A DNA stretch of 64,000 nt, from assembly GCA_903882935.1 (NCBI GenBank), contig CAIRZB010000046.1, positions 62,001 through 126,000 on the forward strand, in the 5' to 3' direction. Origin of the DNA: an uncultured Parafilimonas sp. GTDB taxonomy: Bacteria > Bacteroidota > Bacteroidia > Chitinophagales > Chitinophagaceae. The notes beneath the pieces are model-generated. The model was not told the DNA's origin, ran no database searches, and saw only the letters and a list, made by a program, of their open reading frames with translations. The position numbers were made by a program, and so were the translations under genes. Of this stretch, positions 28,383-38,307 are shown one piece after another (the first letter of the stretch is position 1; every line of letters begins with the position of its first letter).

Positions 28383-30755
28383 ATGTTCCGCAACTATTTA
28401 AAAATTGCCTGGCGCAACCTGATGAAGAGTAAAATGTTTTCCTTCATCAACATATTTGGGTTAACCATTGGTATAACCTGCTGTATGATGATATACCTGT
28501 TCATCATAAACGAACTTAGCTTTGATGGCTTTCACACGCAGGGCAAAAATATATACCGTGTAATGCGCAGCTACGACCCCACAAAGCCAAGTGCGCCTTA
28601 TCTCTCCGGCCCCTATGCCGATGCTTTATTGAATGATTATCCTAAGCAGATAAAAAATGCAGTGCGTGTACTAACCTCTAACGATTTGATGGTGTATGGC
28701 AACAATGCCTTTAACGAAAAGAAAGTTTTTTTTACCGATGCCGGTTTTTTTACCATGTTTTCTTTTTCACTGGTTAAAGGTAACCCCGCTACGGCATTAA
28801 ACGACCCTGGCAGTGTGGTACTAACGGAGACTGCTGCCAGAAAATATTTTGGCAACACTAACCCTTTGGCTAAAGTGCTTACTATGGATCAAAACATGCA
28901 GTTAAAGGTTACGGGTATTGCTAAAGATGTACCTTCTAACTCGCACCTTGATTTTGATATGGTTGTGCCACTTTCCAACTACTACAAAGAGCCCTGGTTT
29001 AACACATGGATAAATAATAATTTTTATACGTATGTTTTGTTGGATGAACATACAAATGCAAAGCAGCTTGAAAGCAGCTTCCCCCATTTTATGGATAAGT
29101 ACATGGGTAAGGAAATGGCGAGGCTGGGTTATAAATTTAGCCTGGGGCTTACCCCTTTGCGGGATGTTTATTTTGAGCCACATGGATCATCGGACGACGC
29201 AAAGCACGGCGATAAAAAAGTGGTATTTATTTTCCTTTCCATTGCCCTGCTGATATTGGTTATTGCATGTATCAACTTTATGAACCTGTCCACCATACGT
29301 GCAGTGGAACGCTCAAAAGAAGTTGGCTTGCGTAAAGTAATGGGGGCCTTGCGCAATAACCTTATCTGGCAGTTTATAGGCGAGTCTGTTTTGTTAACAA
29401 TTATATCCAGTTTACTGGCTGTTGGGCTGTTGCAGTTTTTAATGCCTTTGTATAACAAGCTGCTTGGCCATAGCATAGCCGTGCCTTGGAATGAATGGCC
29501 GTTGTATGCGTTTTTACTGGGTATAATAGTGGTATTGGGCTTTTTGGCAGGCAGTTACCCGGCACTTGTATTATCCGGTTTTTCGCCCATTGAGGCGTTG
29601 AAAGGCAAGTTGAAAATGGGCAAAGGTGGTTCGCTGTTCAGGCAAACGCTGGTGGTGCTGCAATTCAGCATCTCTGTAATGCTTATTGTAAGCACCATCA
29701 TCATTATAAAACAAATGAACTATGTGCAGCACAAAGAACTTGGTTACGACAAAGAGCATTCTATACTTATACCTATTGACAACAACGATATTGCCACCAA
29801 TAAAGATGTATTTAAGCGCGATTTGCAAAGCAACAGTAATATAGCCGCAGTGGCAGCCATGTCGGGCGAGCCTGGTGGCTTTTTTGATGTACATACTTTT
29901 GACGCAGAAGGCCAGCACGAGAAGTTTAAATCAAGAACTGAGTTTGCAGATTTTGAGTACGTAAAAACACTGGGCTTAAAAATAATTGCCGGCAGAGATT
30001 TCTCGGGGCAGTACCCTACCGATACCATGGGTGCCGTTTTAATAAACCGCACGGCGGCAACCAATCTTGGCTTTACACCAAACCAGGCCATTGGTAAATG
30101 GATTAAAAACACCGGGCGCGATAAAGAACGGCGCAGGATTGTGGGTGTGTTGGAAGATTTTAATTTTCTTTCATTGAAAGAAAACATTGAGGCGTTGGTA
30201 ATATCACCCTCCAGAGACAGGCGGGTGGCTGTTGTAAAATTAAATCCCGGTAACCTGCCATCGCAGATAGCCATGGTAAAGGAGGCTTACAAAAAAGCAG
30301 CGCCTGCATACCCGTTTGAATATACCTTTCTTGACCAAAAGTTTGATGTATTGTATAAAACAGACATGCGGCAGCAAACCATGCTGGTGATATTCTACAG
30401 CCTGGCCATATTTATAGCGTGCCTTGGGCTGTTTGGCCTGGCATCGTTTACCGCAGCAAAACGTACTAAGGAAATTGGTGTGCGCAAAGTGTTAGGCTCA
30501 TCCGCACGCAATATTGTACTCTTGTTGTCTAAGGACCTGTTGAAGCCGGTGCTTATTGCAACCCTTATAGCTATGCCACTGGCTTACACAGTAATGGATA
30601 ACTGGCTGCAAAATTTTGCCTACCGTACCACGCAGGCCTGGTGGGTATTTGTTTTAGCCGCAGGCATAACCGTAGCCATTGCTTTGTTTACAGTAAGTGC
30701 AAAAGCGGTAAAGGCCGCACTGATGAACCCGGTAAAGAGTTTAAGAACAGAGTAA
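28383..30755 (+). CDS. MacB/FtsX-type ABC permease 3 of 4
   Basis: This 790-residue third copy starts MFRNYLKIAWRNLMKSKMF. The first TM carries INIFGLTIGITCCMMIYLF. FtsX motifs are ACINFMNLSTIRAVERSKEVG (VGLRKVMG) and ACLGLFGLASFTAAKRTKEIG (VRKVLG). It ends LMNPVKSLRTE. The FDVHTFDAEGQHEKFKS stretch in the second periplasmic domain is His- and acid-rich compared with its sisters. It sits 132 bases after permease 2 and 91 bases before permease 4. The function is as for the family; the transported or sensed molecule is unknown. Confidence 0.93.
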   Translation: MFRNYLKIAWRNLMKSKMFSFINIFGLTIGITCCMMIYLFIINELSFDGFHTQGKNIYRVMRSYDPTKPSAPYLSGPYADALLNDYPKQIKNAVRVLTSNDLMVYGNNAFNEKKVFFTDAGFFTMFSFSLVKGNPATALNDPGSVVLTETAARKYFGNTNPLAKVLTMDQNMQLKVTGIAKDVPSNSHLDFDMVVPLSNYYKEPWFNTWINNNFYTYVLLDEHTNAKQLESSFPHFMDKYMGKEMARLGYKFSLGLTPLRDVYFEPHGSSDDAKHGDKKVVFIFLSIALLILVIACINFMNLSTIRAVERSKEVGLRKVMGALRNNLIWQFIGESVLLTIISSLLAVGLLQFLMPLYNKLLGHSIAVPWNEWPLYAFLLGIIVVLGFLAGSYPALVLSGFSPIEALKGKLKMGKGGSLFRQTLVVLQFSISVMLIVSTIIIIKQMNYVQHKELGYDKEHSILIPIDNNDIATNKDVFKRDLQSNSNIAAVAAMSGEPGGFFDVHTFDAEGQHEKFKSRTEFADFEYVKTLGLKIIAGRDFSGQYPTDTMGAVLINRTAATNLGFTPNQAIGKWIKNTGRDKERRRIVGVLEDFNFLSLKENIEALVISPSRDRRVAVVKLNPGNLPSQIAMVKEAYKKAAPAYPFEYTFLDQKFDVLYKTDMRQQTMLVIFYSLAIFIACLGLFGLASFTAAKRTKEIGVRKVLGSSARNIVLLLSKDLLKPVLIATLIAMPLAYTVMDNWLQNFAYRTTQAWWVFVLAAGITVAIALFTVSAKAVKAALMNPVKSLRTE

Positions 30756-30846
30756 GACCCTTACATCTAAACGGAGAAGGTAGGGCTATAGTAATATTAT
30801 TTGCTTTATACTATCCTAAAATAATCAACCATAAAATGTTTGGCAA

Positions 30847-33228
30847 ATGTTTAAACTATCATTAAGAAACCTAGTTAAAAACAAAGCGTATACGCTAATC
30901 AACGTAATTGGCCTTGCATTGGGCATGGCCTGCGGCATACTTATTTTTACGCTGGTAACTTTTCAGTTAAGTTACGACGGCTTTCATGCTGATGGTAACC
31001 GTATTTACCGTTTTGTAACGGAGGAACACAGGGACGTAACTGGCTATGAGGCCAGTGTGCCGCCCGGTTTTGCGCCTGCCTTCCGTAAAGATTATACGTT
31101 TGGCGAGGAGGTTGCCCGTATTGTAACCTATGGTAACGAATTGATAAACATCAATACCGGTGCTGACCTTAAGAAATTTAAAGAGCCAGATGGCGTGGCG
31201 TTTGTTGAACCAGCATACTTTAACATCTTCAACTTCCCTTTGCTGCAAGGCAACATAAAAACAGCATTGGCCGAGCCAAACACTGCTGTAATAACCCAAC
31301 ACATAGCAGAAAAATATTTTGGCAGCCAAAACCCTATCAACAAAACCTTTACTATTGAAAGGGGTTCAATAATTAAGGTTACAGGTATACTTAAAAACCT
31401 GCCAGCAAACAGCGACCAAAAAACAGAGATATTTATATCGTACCCAACATTAATACCCATAAATGGTTTTTTTGGGGGAGATAATTCCTGGGGCGGCATC
31501 GGCTCTTCGTTGCAAGCATTTGTAAGGTTGCGCCCTGGTGTTTCGCCTGCTGGTATTGAAAAACTATTGCCAGCATATGTAAAAAAATTCCGGCCCAAAA
31601 GTAAAAATGTTCACCACTACAAACTACAGCCGCTTGCCGAGGTGCATTTTGACGCACGTTACGGCGGTGTTATGGAAAAGCGGAACCTATATATACTATC
31701 ATTTATCGCGCTGTTTATCATTATTACAGCATGTGTTAATTTTATCAACCTCGCCACGGCGCAAGCGCTTAAACGCAGCCGGGAGGTAGGTGTGCGTAAA
31801 GTATTAGGCAGTTTACGCAGCCAACTTTTTTGGCAGTTTATTGCCGAAACAGCGCTTATTACTTTTATGGGCATGCTGCTGGCAGTAGGGCTGTCGTTAT
31901 TGGCCTTGCCCTTTGTTAATAGCCTGTTTAACACGCAAATGGCTATTAATGTTATTGCCAATGTGCAGTTGTCGTTATTCATTCTTTTACTGGCAATAGT
32001 GGTAACTTTTTTGGCAGGCTCATACCCCGGCCTTATTCTAGCGCGTTTTAAAGCCGTGGCTGCGTTAAAGGGTAAAATATCTGGCCAGCACATTGGGGGC
32101 TTTAATACTCGGCGCACCCTTATAGTAACCCAGTTTGCCATATCGCAAATGTTGGTAATTGGCATGATTGTAATTGCAGTGCAAATGCGGTATGCAAAAA
32201 ACTCGGATCTGGGGTTTAACAAAGATGCCATTGTAATGGTGCACTTGGGCGACGACTCCACTGGGGCTTCCATAAATACCCTTAAAGCCGAGTTTGCAAA
32301 AATACCCGGTGTGCAATATGTTTCGGCCTGCTCCGACGCCCCGGCATCAGAGCAAAGCTGGGAAACAAATCTTAGGTATAACAACGGTGCAGAAGATGAG
32401 CCTTTTTCTATCAGCGTAAAAGGCGGGGATGATAAGTACGTGCCTACTTTTGGGCTGGAACTAGTTGCAGGCAGAAATATATTTGCTGCGGACAGCGTAC
32501 GGGAGTTTCTGGTAAACGAAGCCTTTGTACGCAAACTAAATATCAAGGCAGCAAACGAGGTAATCGGAAAAACACTTACGATAAACGGTGGTTATGTGAA
32601 AGCACCTATTGTTGGGGTTGTTAAAGACTTTCATGACAAGTCTTTTCATGAAGATATTAATGCGGTTTGTATTTCGTCATATAAGCAACAGTATGGCAGC
32701 TTTGCTGTTAAAATAAATATGCGCAATGCAAAACCTGTGTTGGCTGCCATTGAAAAAAAATGGAATGCTGTTTACCCCACCCAGATGTACGATTTCAAAT
32801 TTTTGGATGACAGAATAGCTGATTTTTATAACACAGAAGATACGATGCTAAAGCTGGTACAAGTGTTTTCATTCATTGCCATATTTATTGGTTGCCTTGG
32901 CCTGTATGGGCTGGTAATGTTTATGGCCGTGCAAAAAACCAAAGAGATTGGCATACGCAAAGTGCTGGGCGGTACAGTAACACAAATACTGCTGATTTTT
33001 GGAAAAGAGTTTGCAGGCCTCATCCTTATTGCTTTTGTTGTCGCAGCCCCGGTAGCCTGGTGGGTAATGAACACCTGGTTGCAGGACTTTAAATTTCACA
33101 TTGCCATAAGCCCTCTGTTTTTTGTGGCAACCATTGGTTTAATGTTTGTTATTGCTGCCCTAACGGTGGGTTACCAGGCAACAAGGGCTGCATTAAGCAA
33201 CCCGGTTAAAAGTTTAAAAACGGAGTAA
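30847..33228 (+). CDS. MacB/FtsX-type ABC permease 4 of 4
   Basis: This 793-residue protein is the last of the tandem set. It starts MFKLSLRNLVKNKAYTLINV, with the first TM in LALGMACGILIFTLVTF. The first FtsX core is TACVNFINLATAQALKRSREVG; the second, GCLGLYGLVMFMAVQKTKEIG, is the most divergent of the four (VMFMAV in place of LATFTA). The end is LSNPVKSLKTE. A perfect 19-bp terminator follows at 33367, closing the array. The short gap to gene 3 fits co-transcription of at least genes 3 and 4. Confidence 0.93.
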   Translation: MFKLSLRNLVKNKAYTLINVIGLALGMACGILIFTLVTFQLSYDGFHADGNRIYRFVTEEHRDVTGYEASVPPGFAPAFRKDYTFGEEVARIVTYGNELININTGADLKKFKEPDGVAFVEPAYFNIFNFPLLQGNIKTALAEPNTAVITQHIAEKYFGSQNPINKTFTIERGSIIKVTGILKNLPANSDQKTEIFISYPTLIPINGFFGGDNSWGGIGSSLQAFVRLRPGVSPAGIEKLLPAYVKKFRPKSKNVHHYKLQPLAEVHFDARYGGVMEKRNLYILSFIALFIIITACVNFINLATAQALKRSREVGVRKVLGSLRSQLFWQFIAETALITFMGMLLAVGLSLLALPFVNSLFNTQMAINVIANVQLSLFILLLAIVVTFLAGSYPGLILARFKAVAALKGKISGQHIGGFNTRRTLIVTQFAISQMLVIGMIVIAVQMRYAKNSDLGFNKDAIVMVHLGDDSTGASINTLKAEFAKIPGVQYVSACSDAPASEQSWETNLRYNNGAEDEPFSISVKGGDDKYVPTFGLELVAGRNIFAADSVREFLVNEAFVRKLNIKAANEVIGKTLTINGGYVKAPIVGVVKDFHDKSFHEDINAVCISSYKQQYGSFAVKINMRNAKPVLAAIEKKWNAVYPTQMYDFKFLDDRIADFYNTEDTMLKLVQVFSFIAIFIGCLGLYGLVMFMAVQKTKEIGIRKVLGGTVTQILLIFGKEFAGLILIAFVVAAPVAWWVMNTWLQDFKFHIAISPLFFVATIGLMFVIAALTVGYQATRAALSNPVKSLKTE

Positions 33229-33366
33229 AACCAGGACCTTTACTGGGCGGGAAGAATGGCCTGATACAATAGTATAAAGTATTATGTAATCAACCTTAAA
33301 CAGGCCATTTAAAGATAACCAGCTTATCGCTAAAAAAAAGGACAGCTTTTACCCTTTTGGGTAACA

Positions 33367-33410
33367 TAAAAAAACACGTTTTAAGATGATGCTTAAAACG
33401 TGTTTTTTTA
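33367..33410. terminator. bidirectional terminator closing the permease array
   Basis: TAAAAAAACACGTTTTAAG and its perfect complement form a 19-bp stem with a 6-base loop (ATGATG). A-runs and T-runs flank the stem in both directions. It lies between permease 4 and the convergent DUF4249 gene. Confidence 0.92.
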
Positions 33411-33439
33411 TGTATAAAATGTAGTTGTGTTGGTGCCCC

Positions 33440-34243
33440 TTATTTAACCATACTTGTTCTGTAATTAACCGTATTGGCGCTAAAATAACCCAAAGCGTTA
33501 TTGCTTATGTTGCTTACAGGGTTGCTTGGTGTTGATGATTGAAAACCATTGGCATCTGCGGCCTGTTGCAGGGTGTTAAAATAGTTGTACACCGCTTTAT
33601 CGGTACAGTTCATTTGCAAGGTTAGCACATCGCCTGCTTGTAAATAAGCGCTGTCTGTAAACAATTGCCGGGCAATATATTTACCGTCAGACAGGCGGTC
33701 GTCTATCACAAACTCCTTGTTTAATGATTTACCGTTAATGTATTGGTGAAAGGTGTAGTAATTGCTAATGCCAGCAGGATCCTGAAAATTAGGCACTGCA
33801 TTTATTTGTAGTTTGCCAAAATTAGTGTTGTGCTGAAACCCAACTGAATCAAGCGTTACAGGTTGTGGCATAACAGAGGTGGCTGTATAGTTTGAGGTGC
33901 CCGCTGTAACATCTAACCGGTAGGTATGGCCTGGCATGCCCTGCGGTAAATTGCGGGTAGCGTATACGCCCAAATCTGTTTCGGTTAATATTTCTTCCGT
34001 GCCCGCAGTAACATCTGTAATTTTTACTGTGGCTCCGCTAACAGGGGGAAAAGTATTGCTATCGCTGAACTTTACTGTTTTTGTAAGGCTTACATGGTAT
34101 GGGCCAGGCGCATTGGTTACGCTGCCTTGTATAACTATTTGCGGGCTTGCGTTGGTAAGGCTTACGTCAATCACTTTTTTGCAGCAAAAAAATGCAGGCA
34201 TTAAAAGCAGTAATAAGTATGGTTTTATGTTTGATGTTTTCAT
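33440..34243 (-). CDS. DUF4249 lipoprotein, partner of TonB-dependent receptor
   Basis: This 267-residue protein starts at MKTSNIKPYLLLLLMPAFFC, a signal peptide with lipobox FFCC; the frame continuing upstream to 34444 overlaps the receptor gene and is rejected. The N-terminal QIVIQGSVTNAPGPYHVSLT and GATVKITDVTAGTEEILTE blocks are typical of DUF4249, predicted immunoglobulin-like beta-sandwich lipoproteins at the cell surface. It begins 5 bases after the TonB receptor stop, the standard arrangement. By analogy with SusD-like partners it may help the receptor capture its ligand, but the ligand is not known. Confidence 0.87.
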   Translation of the reverse strand: MKTSNIKPYLLLLLMPAFFCCKKVIDVSLTNASPQIVIQGSVTNAPGPYHVSLTKTVKFSDSNTFPPVSGATVKITDVTAGTEEILTETDLGVYATRNLPQGMPGHTYRLDVTAGTSNYTATSVMPQPVTLDSVGFQHNTNFGKLQINAVPNFQDPAGISNYYTFHQYINGKSLNKEFVIDDRLSDGKYIARQLFTDSAYLQAGDVLTLQMNCTDKAVYNYFNTLQQAADANGFQSSTPSNPVSNISNNALGYFSANTVNYRTSMVK

Positions 34244-34247
34244 AACA

Positions 34248-36569
34248 TTAAAATTTAAAGTTGTAAGTAACTGATGGCACCCAGCGGAACAGGGCTGTTT
34301 GTACGGCCTGTGTTTTGGTGGCATCGTTCGGGTCGTTTTGAAAGGCAATGCTGTAAGCGTTTTCGCGCCCATAAGCGTTGTATATCGAGAAGGTCCAGCT
34401 ACTTTCAAACTTCTTTGTTTTTTTGGCAATAAGGGTAGCCGCAAGGTCTAACCGGTGGTAGGCAGGCATACGGTAAGCATTGCGTTGCGTATAGTAAAAC
34501 ACTGTTTGCCCGTTAATATCATATTTGCCATTGGGAAACGTAACTGCGTTGCCTGTGTTGTATACCCAGTTGGCAGATAATGTCCATTTTTTACTGGCTT
34601 GGTAAATACCCACTATCGCAATGTTATGTGTTTGGTCCTGCTTGGCGGGGTAATAATTGTTGTTGTTAATACCGTTAATCTTTCTCTCGGTCCTCGATAA
34701 AGTGTAACTTATCCAGCCGGTTAATTTGCCTTCCTTCTTCTTTATAAAAAACTCTGCGCCATAGGCCCTGCCTGTGCCAAACAACAACTGGCTTTCCACA
34801 TTTTCGTTGGCCCTTAATTGTGCGCCGTTTTTGTAGTCAATCTGGTTTTGCATGTACTTGTAATATATCTCCGTGCTAAACTCATACTTGTTTTGGCTAA
34901 AATTCCTGAAATAGCCAAGCGACACTTGGTCGGCAATTTCTGGCTTTACATTAAGGCTGCTGGGTATCCATAGGTCTGTAGGGCTAGTGGAGGCTGAGTT
35001 TGAAAGCAGGTGAAGGTTTTGTATGTTTCTGGTGTATGCCGCTTTAACCGAGCTGTTTTCGGTAAGTTGGTACGAGGCGGAAAAACGTGGCTCAAGGTTA
35101 AAATATGTTTTTGCAATTTTGCCACTGTTATAGTGTGCCGTAGCAATGGTGTTGCCTGCGGTATCGTAACTGTAAAAATTGCCCGGCCCCATTACACTAA
35201 ATGTTGAAACACGCAGCCCATAATTTATGTTTAGCTTTTCGGTAGCCGAAACATTATGGCCTATATACACCGCGTTTTCAAGTGCATACTTGCTTTGCAA
35301 CGCTTGCGAGTTAAAGCTTGAGGTGGCTGATGCATCAACCACGCCAGGGGAAATGGTGTGGTAAATGGTGTTAAAGCCAAAGTTTATTTTGTTGTTGGAG
35401 TTTAGGTAATACTGAAGGTCTTCCTTAAGGGAGAGGTCCTGTATTTTTGATTTGATAAGTATGTTATTAGTGCCCGAGTTTATTTTAATGTTGTAGCTGT
35501 AGTTGCTGTATATGAGAGATGTGTTTGAAAAAAGTTTGCTGTTAAACACGTGGTTCCATCGTGCGGTGCCGGTAGCATTACCGTAATCAATTCCAAAGGA
35601 GTTGCCAAAGCCAAGGTTGTCGCTGCCAAAATACCCTGAAAGGTAAACCCGGTTTTTGGCATCAATGCGGTAATTGCCTTTTACGTTTACATCATAAAAA
35701 TAAATGCTGTTGTTGTTAATGGAGGAATCTTTGGAAAGCTTCAAAAACATATCGGCATACGTTCGCCTCGCGCTGACGGTAAAAGAGCCTTTGTCTTTTA
35801 CAATAGGGCCTTCCACATTTAGCCTTGAAGAAATAAGCCCAATACCACCGCCAATGTGATAATCCTTGTTGTTGCCATCGTTCATTTTAATATCCACCAC
35901 CGATGCAAGCCTGCCGCCATATTCGGCGGGCATACCGCCCTTGTAAAGAGTAAGGTCTTTAATGGCATCGGAGTTAAAGGTGGAGAAAAACCCAAGCAGG
36001 TGCGATGCGTTATACACTGTGGCTTCATCTAACAAAATAAGGTTTTGGTCTGCCCCACCGCCACGTACATAAAAACCGCTGCTGCCTTCCCCGGCAGATT
36101 TTACGCCCGGCAGTAGTTGGATAGTTTTAAGCACATCCTTCTCGCCAAATATCACCGGTACATTCTTAATCTCGTTTACACTAAGTTTTTGCACACCCAT
36201 CAGCGGCTTACTGATGTTATCGTTTTGTTTGGTGGCACTTACTACTACATCCTGTAGTTTGGCACTTTCCTGTTCCAGCTCGGCGGTAATGGTTACATCT
36301 TTTTGTAGGGTTACAGCTACGGTATCCTGCGCGTACCCGGCAAAGCTTACAATTAAGGTGTAATTACCAGCGGGTGCGGTAATGGAATAAAACCCATAGG
36401 CGTTTGTTACTGCATGTGCGCCGGGCAGTTGCAACAGGTACGCCGATGCCCCGATAAGAATTTCGCCCGATTTTTTTTCTTTAATGGTTCCACTGATGGT
36501 GTGTTTTTGCTGGGCTTGGGCCGCGGTGCAGGTTAACAACATCAGCATGAAAAATAGCACTTTACTCAT
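34248..36569 (-). CDS. TonB-dependent receptor with carboxypeptidase-like regulatory domain
   Basis: This 773-residue outer-membrane receptor starts at MSKVLFFMLMLLTCTAAQAQ (signal peptide). Residues about 25-110 form a carboxypeptidase-regulatory-like beta-sandwich (ISGTIKEKKSGEILIGASAY). The plug domain has LQDVVVSATK and the conserved GVKSAGEGSSGFYVRGGGADQ, then LILLDEATVYNASHLLGFFS. A roughly 600-residue beta-barrel ends with a C-terminal aromatic strand (SVTYNFKF). It heads a two-gene operon with the DUF4249 lipoprotein. Receptors of this subclass take up unknown organics or siderophores; no sugar-processing genes are adjacent. Confidence 0.94.
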   Translation of the reverse strand: MSKVLFFMLMLLTCTAAQAQQKHTISGTIKEKKSGEILIGASAYLLQLPGAHAVTNAYGFYSITAPAGNYTLIVSFAGYAQDTVAVTLQKDVTITAELEQESAKLQDVVVSATKQNDNISKPLMGVQKLSVNEIKNVPVIFGEKDVLKTIQLLPGVKSAGEGSSGFYVRGGGADQNLILLDEATVYNASHLLGFFSTFNSDAIKDLTLYKGGMPAEYGGRLASVVDIKMNDGNNKDYHIGGGIGLISSRLNVEGPIVKDKGSFTVSARRTYADMFLKLSKDSSINNNSIYFYDVNVKGNYRIDAKNRVYLSGYFGSDNLGFGNSFGIDYGNATGTARWNHVFNSKLFSNTSLIYSNYSYNIKINSGTNNILIKSKIQDLSLKEDLQYYLNSNNKINFGFNTIYHTISPGVVDASATSSFNSQALQSKYALENAVYIGHNVSATEKLNINYGLRVSTFSVMGPGNFYSYDTAGNTIATAHYNSGKIAKTYFNLEPRFSASYQLTENSSVKAAYTRNIQNLHLLSNSASTSPTDLWIPSSLNVKPEIADQVSLGYFRNFSQNKYEFSTEIYYKYMQNQIDYKNGAQLRANENVESQLLFGTGRAYGAEFFIKKKEGKLTGWISYTLSRTERKINGINNNNYYPAKQDQTHNIAIVGIYQASKKWTLSANWVYNTGNAVTFPNGKYDINGQTVFYYTQRNAYRMPAYHRLDLAATLIAKKTKKFESSWTFSIYNAYGRENAYSIAFQNDPNDATKTQAVQTALFRWVPSVTYNFKF

Positions 36570-36957
36570 GTAGTGTGGTTTATAATGGTGGCGCAAAACT
36601 ACGGTGGCGGGTGTTTTACGGTTTGTTAATAATATGAAAAACAGGTTATTATTACATAAACGGTCTGGGGGCTTTTTGCAGCAACTGGTGGTTTTGCAAA
36701 ATTGATGGGGTATTCATTCCTTTGTTCAATCTTGGCTTTGCATACCACGTGAAAAAGGGTTACCATGGCAACAGGCAATAGCGTTAACAGGCCCAAGCCT
36801 ATGGTAGGTAATCATGCGGATGAAACGAATAGGTAAACCACTTACTTGTAGTACGTTTTTGTGCGTATAAAAGGGCAAAAAGGCTGTTTAAATTAACTAT
36901 CTGCCCAGTTTGCACAAAAAAGCTATTTTTGCCGCCAGTTAAATAAAAAATTGCTTT
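36570..36957. other. divergent intergenic region between TonB receptor and fabI
   Basis: About 390 bases hold the promoters of the leftward receptor operon and rightward fabI. Apart from the fabI -7 box I see no repeat, RNA gene or reading frame worth calling. Confidence 0.5.
36924..36931 (+). promoter_or_regulatory. TAnnTTTG -7 box upstream of fabI
   Basis: TATTTTTG lies 26 bases before the fabI ATG and matches the Bacteroidota -7 consensus. A TTTG at 36909 is closer than the normal -33 spacing. Confidence 0.45.
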
Positions 36958-37791
36958 ATGTCATACAACTTGCTGAAAGGGAAAAAGGGAATAATATTTG
37001 GTGCGCTGGATGAAAAATCACTGGCATGGAAAACTGCCTTGAGAAGTTTTGAAGAGGGCGCCCAACTGGTTTTAACCAATGCGCCGGTTGCCCTGCGGAT
37101 GGGGGAAATTAACAAACTGGCCGAGCAATGCGGCAATGCCCCGGTGATTGGCGCAGATGTCACCAATATGGACGACCTGCAAAACCTGTTTGCCAAAGCC
37201 ATGGAGCATTTTGGCGGCACGATTGATTTCGTTTTTCATTCAGTGGGCATGGGTATAAACGTGCGTAAAAACATACCGTACACCAACCTCAACTACGATT
37301 TTAACCACAAAACGTTCGATATTTCGGCCATGAGCTTGCACCGAGTGCTGCAAACGGCTTATAAAATGGATGCCCTGAGCGAATGGGGCAGTGTGGTGGC
37401 GTTAACCTACATCGCCGCCCAGCGGGTTTTTCCTGATTACAGCGAAATGGCCGATGCAAAAGCGTTGCTTGAAAGCATAAGCCGCAGCTTTGGTTACCAT
37501 TTTGGCGTAAAAAATAAGGTTCGGGTAAACACTGTTTCCCAATCGCCAACGCGCACAACAGCTGGCAGCGGGGTGAAGGGTTTTGACGGTTTTATTTCGT
37601 ATGCCGAGAAAATGAGCCCCCTAGGCAATGCTACGCAAGACGATTGCGCAAACTACTGCGTTACCCTTTTTAGCGACCTTACAAGGTTTGTAACCATGCA
37701 AAACCTTTTTCACGACGGCGGCTTTAGCTTTACGGGTGTTACCCCGGCCGTTATTGAGCAAATGAAAGACGACACATCCGCTGCCTCCTAA
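36958..37791 (+). CDS. fabI: enoyl-[acyl-carrier-protein] reductase (NADH)
   Basis: This 277-residue SDR-fold enzyme catalyses the final reduction in each cycle of type II fatty-acid synthesis. The N-terminal nucleotide motif is GIIFGALDEKSLAW, the HSVGMG block follows, and the catalytic Tyr-x6-Lys is seen in DYSEMADAKA. The substrate loop region SQSPTRTTAGSGVKGF and the FHDGGFSFTG end are FabI hallmarks. Length is normal. It is transcribed alone from its own promoter. Some Bacteroidota also carry FabK; only FabI is visible here. Confidence 0.95.
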   Translation: MSYNLLKGKKGIIFGALDEKSLAWKTALRSFEEGAQLVLTNAPVALRMGEINKLAEQCGNAPVIGADVTNMDDLQNLFAKAMEHFGGTIDFVFHSVGMGINVRKNIPYTNLNYDFNHKTFDISAMSLHRVLQTAYKMDALSEWGSVVALTYIAAQRVFPDYSEMADAKALLESISRSFGYHFGVKNKVRVNTVSQSPTRTTAGSGVKGFDGFISYAEKMSPLGNATQDDCANYCVTLFSDLTRFVTMQNLFHDGGFSFTGVTPAVIEQMKDDTSAAS

Positions 37792-37965
37792 AAGGGGCAG
37801 GTATTGGCCTTTTAGTGCAAAGCGCACTTAGGTTTTAGAATAGCCCAATACGAAAAAAATAGTGGTGGTATCCTTACGCCCACAGGTGATGGTTGTTTTA
37901 TTAGGAAATATGCCGCCGGTAAAATTACGATTCGGATAAATTTCCCCATTAGGGGCAGAGGTGAT

Positions 37966-38223
37966 ATGAACTGGATCAACTTTGCAGGGTATTTTGGTGC
38001 TTTTTTGTCGGCTATCACCTTTATACCCCAAGTGTTAAAGGCTTGGCAAACCAAAAGCGTTGGTGACCTAAGCATTTGGATGATAATGATTGTAATAACC
38101 AGCACAATTGTTTGGTTGGTGTATGGCTTTGCTTTGCATACTGGGCCAGTAATTGCGGCAAATTTAATTGTGTTGGCCCTGGCGTTATTACTGTTATATT
38201 TTAAGCTAACTTTTAAACAATAA
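37966..38223 (+). CDS. SemiSWEET sugar transporter (MtN3/PQ-loop)
   Basis: This 85-residue membrane protein has three TM helices, the basic SemiSWEET unit that dimerises to make a sugar uniporter. The diagnostic motif FIPQVLKAWQTKSVGDLS lies at the end of TM1 (PQ loop), with TM2 MIMIVITSTIVWLVYGFALH and TM3 LIVLALALLLLYFKL. The function is facilitated diffusion of sugars such as glucose or sucrose. The gene is isolated, between fabI and a convergent DUF2795 gene, with a terminator shortly after the stop. Confidence 0.88.
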   Translation: MNWINFAGYFGAFLSAITFIPQVLKAWQTKSVGDLSIWMIMIVITSTIVWLVYGFALHTGPVIAANLIVLALALLLLYFKLTFKQ

Positions 38224-38231
38224 TCAAATAA

Positions 38232-38260
38232 AAACCGGCCTGCAATTGCAAGGCCGGTTT
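38232..38260. terminator. bidirectional terminator
   Basis: AAACCGGCCT pairs exactly with AGGCCGGTTT around a short loop, with an A-run before and TTTAATATTT after. It separates the convergent SemiSWEET and DUF2795 genes. Confidence 0.85.
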
Positions 38261-38307
38261 AATATTTGGCAGGTGTGCTGTTGTGTGCTGATGAAGCCCA
38301 GCAAACA

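Noticed and set aside
31659-32546. 295-codon minus-strand frame inside permease 4
   Set aside because: It lies fully within a clear FtsX-type permease gene and shows Ser/Thr-rich antisense composition without a domain.
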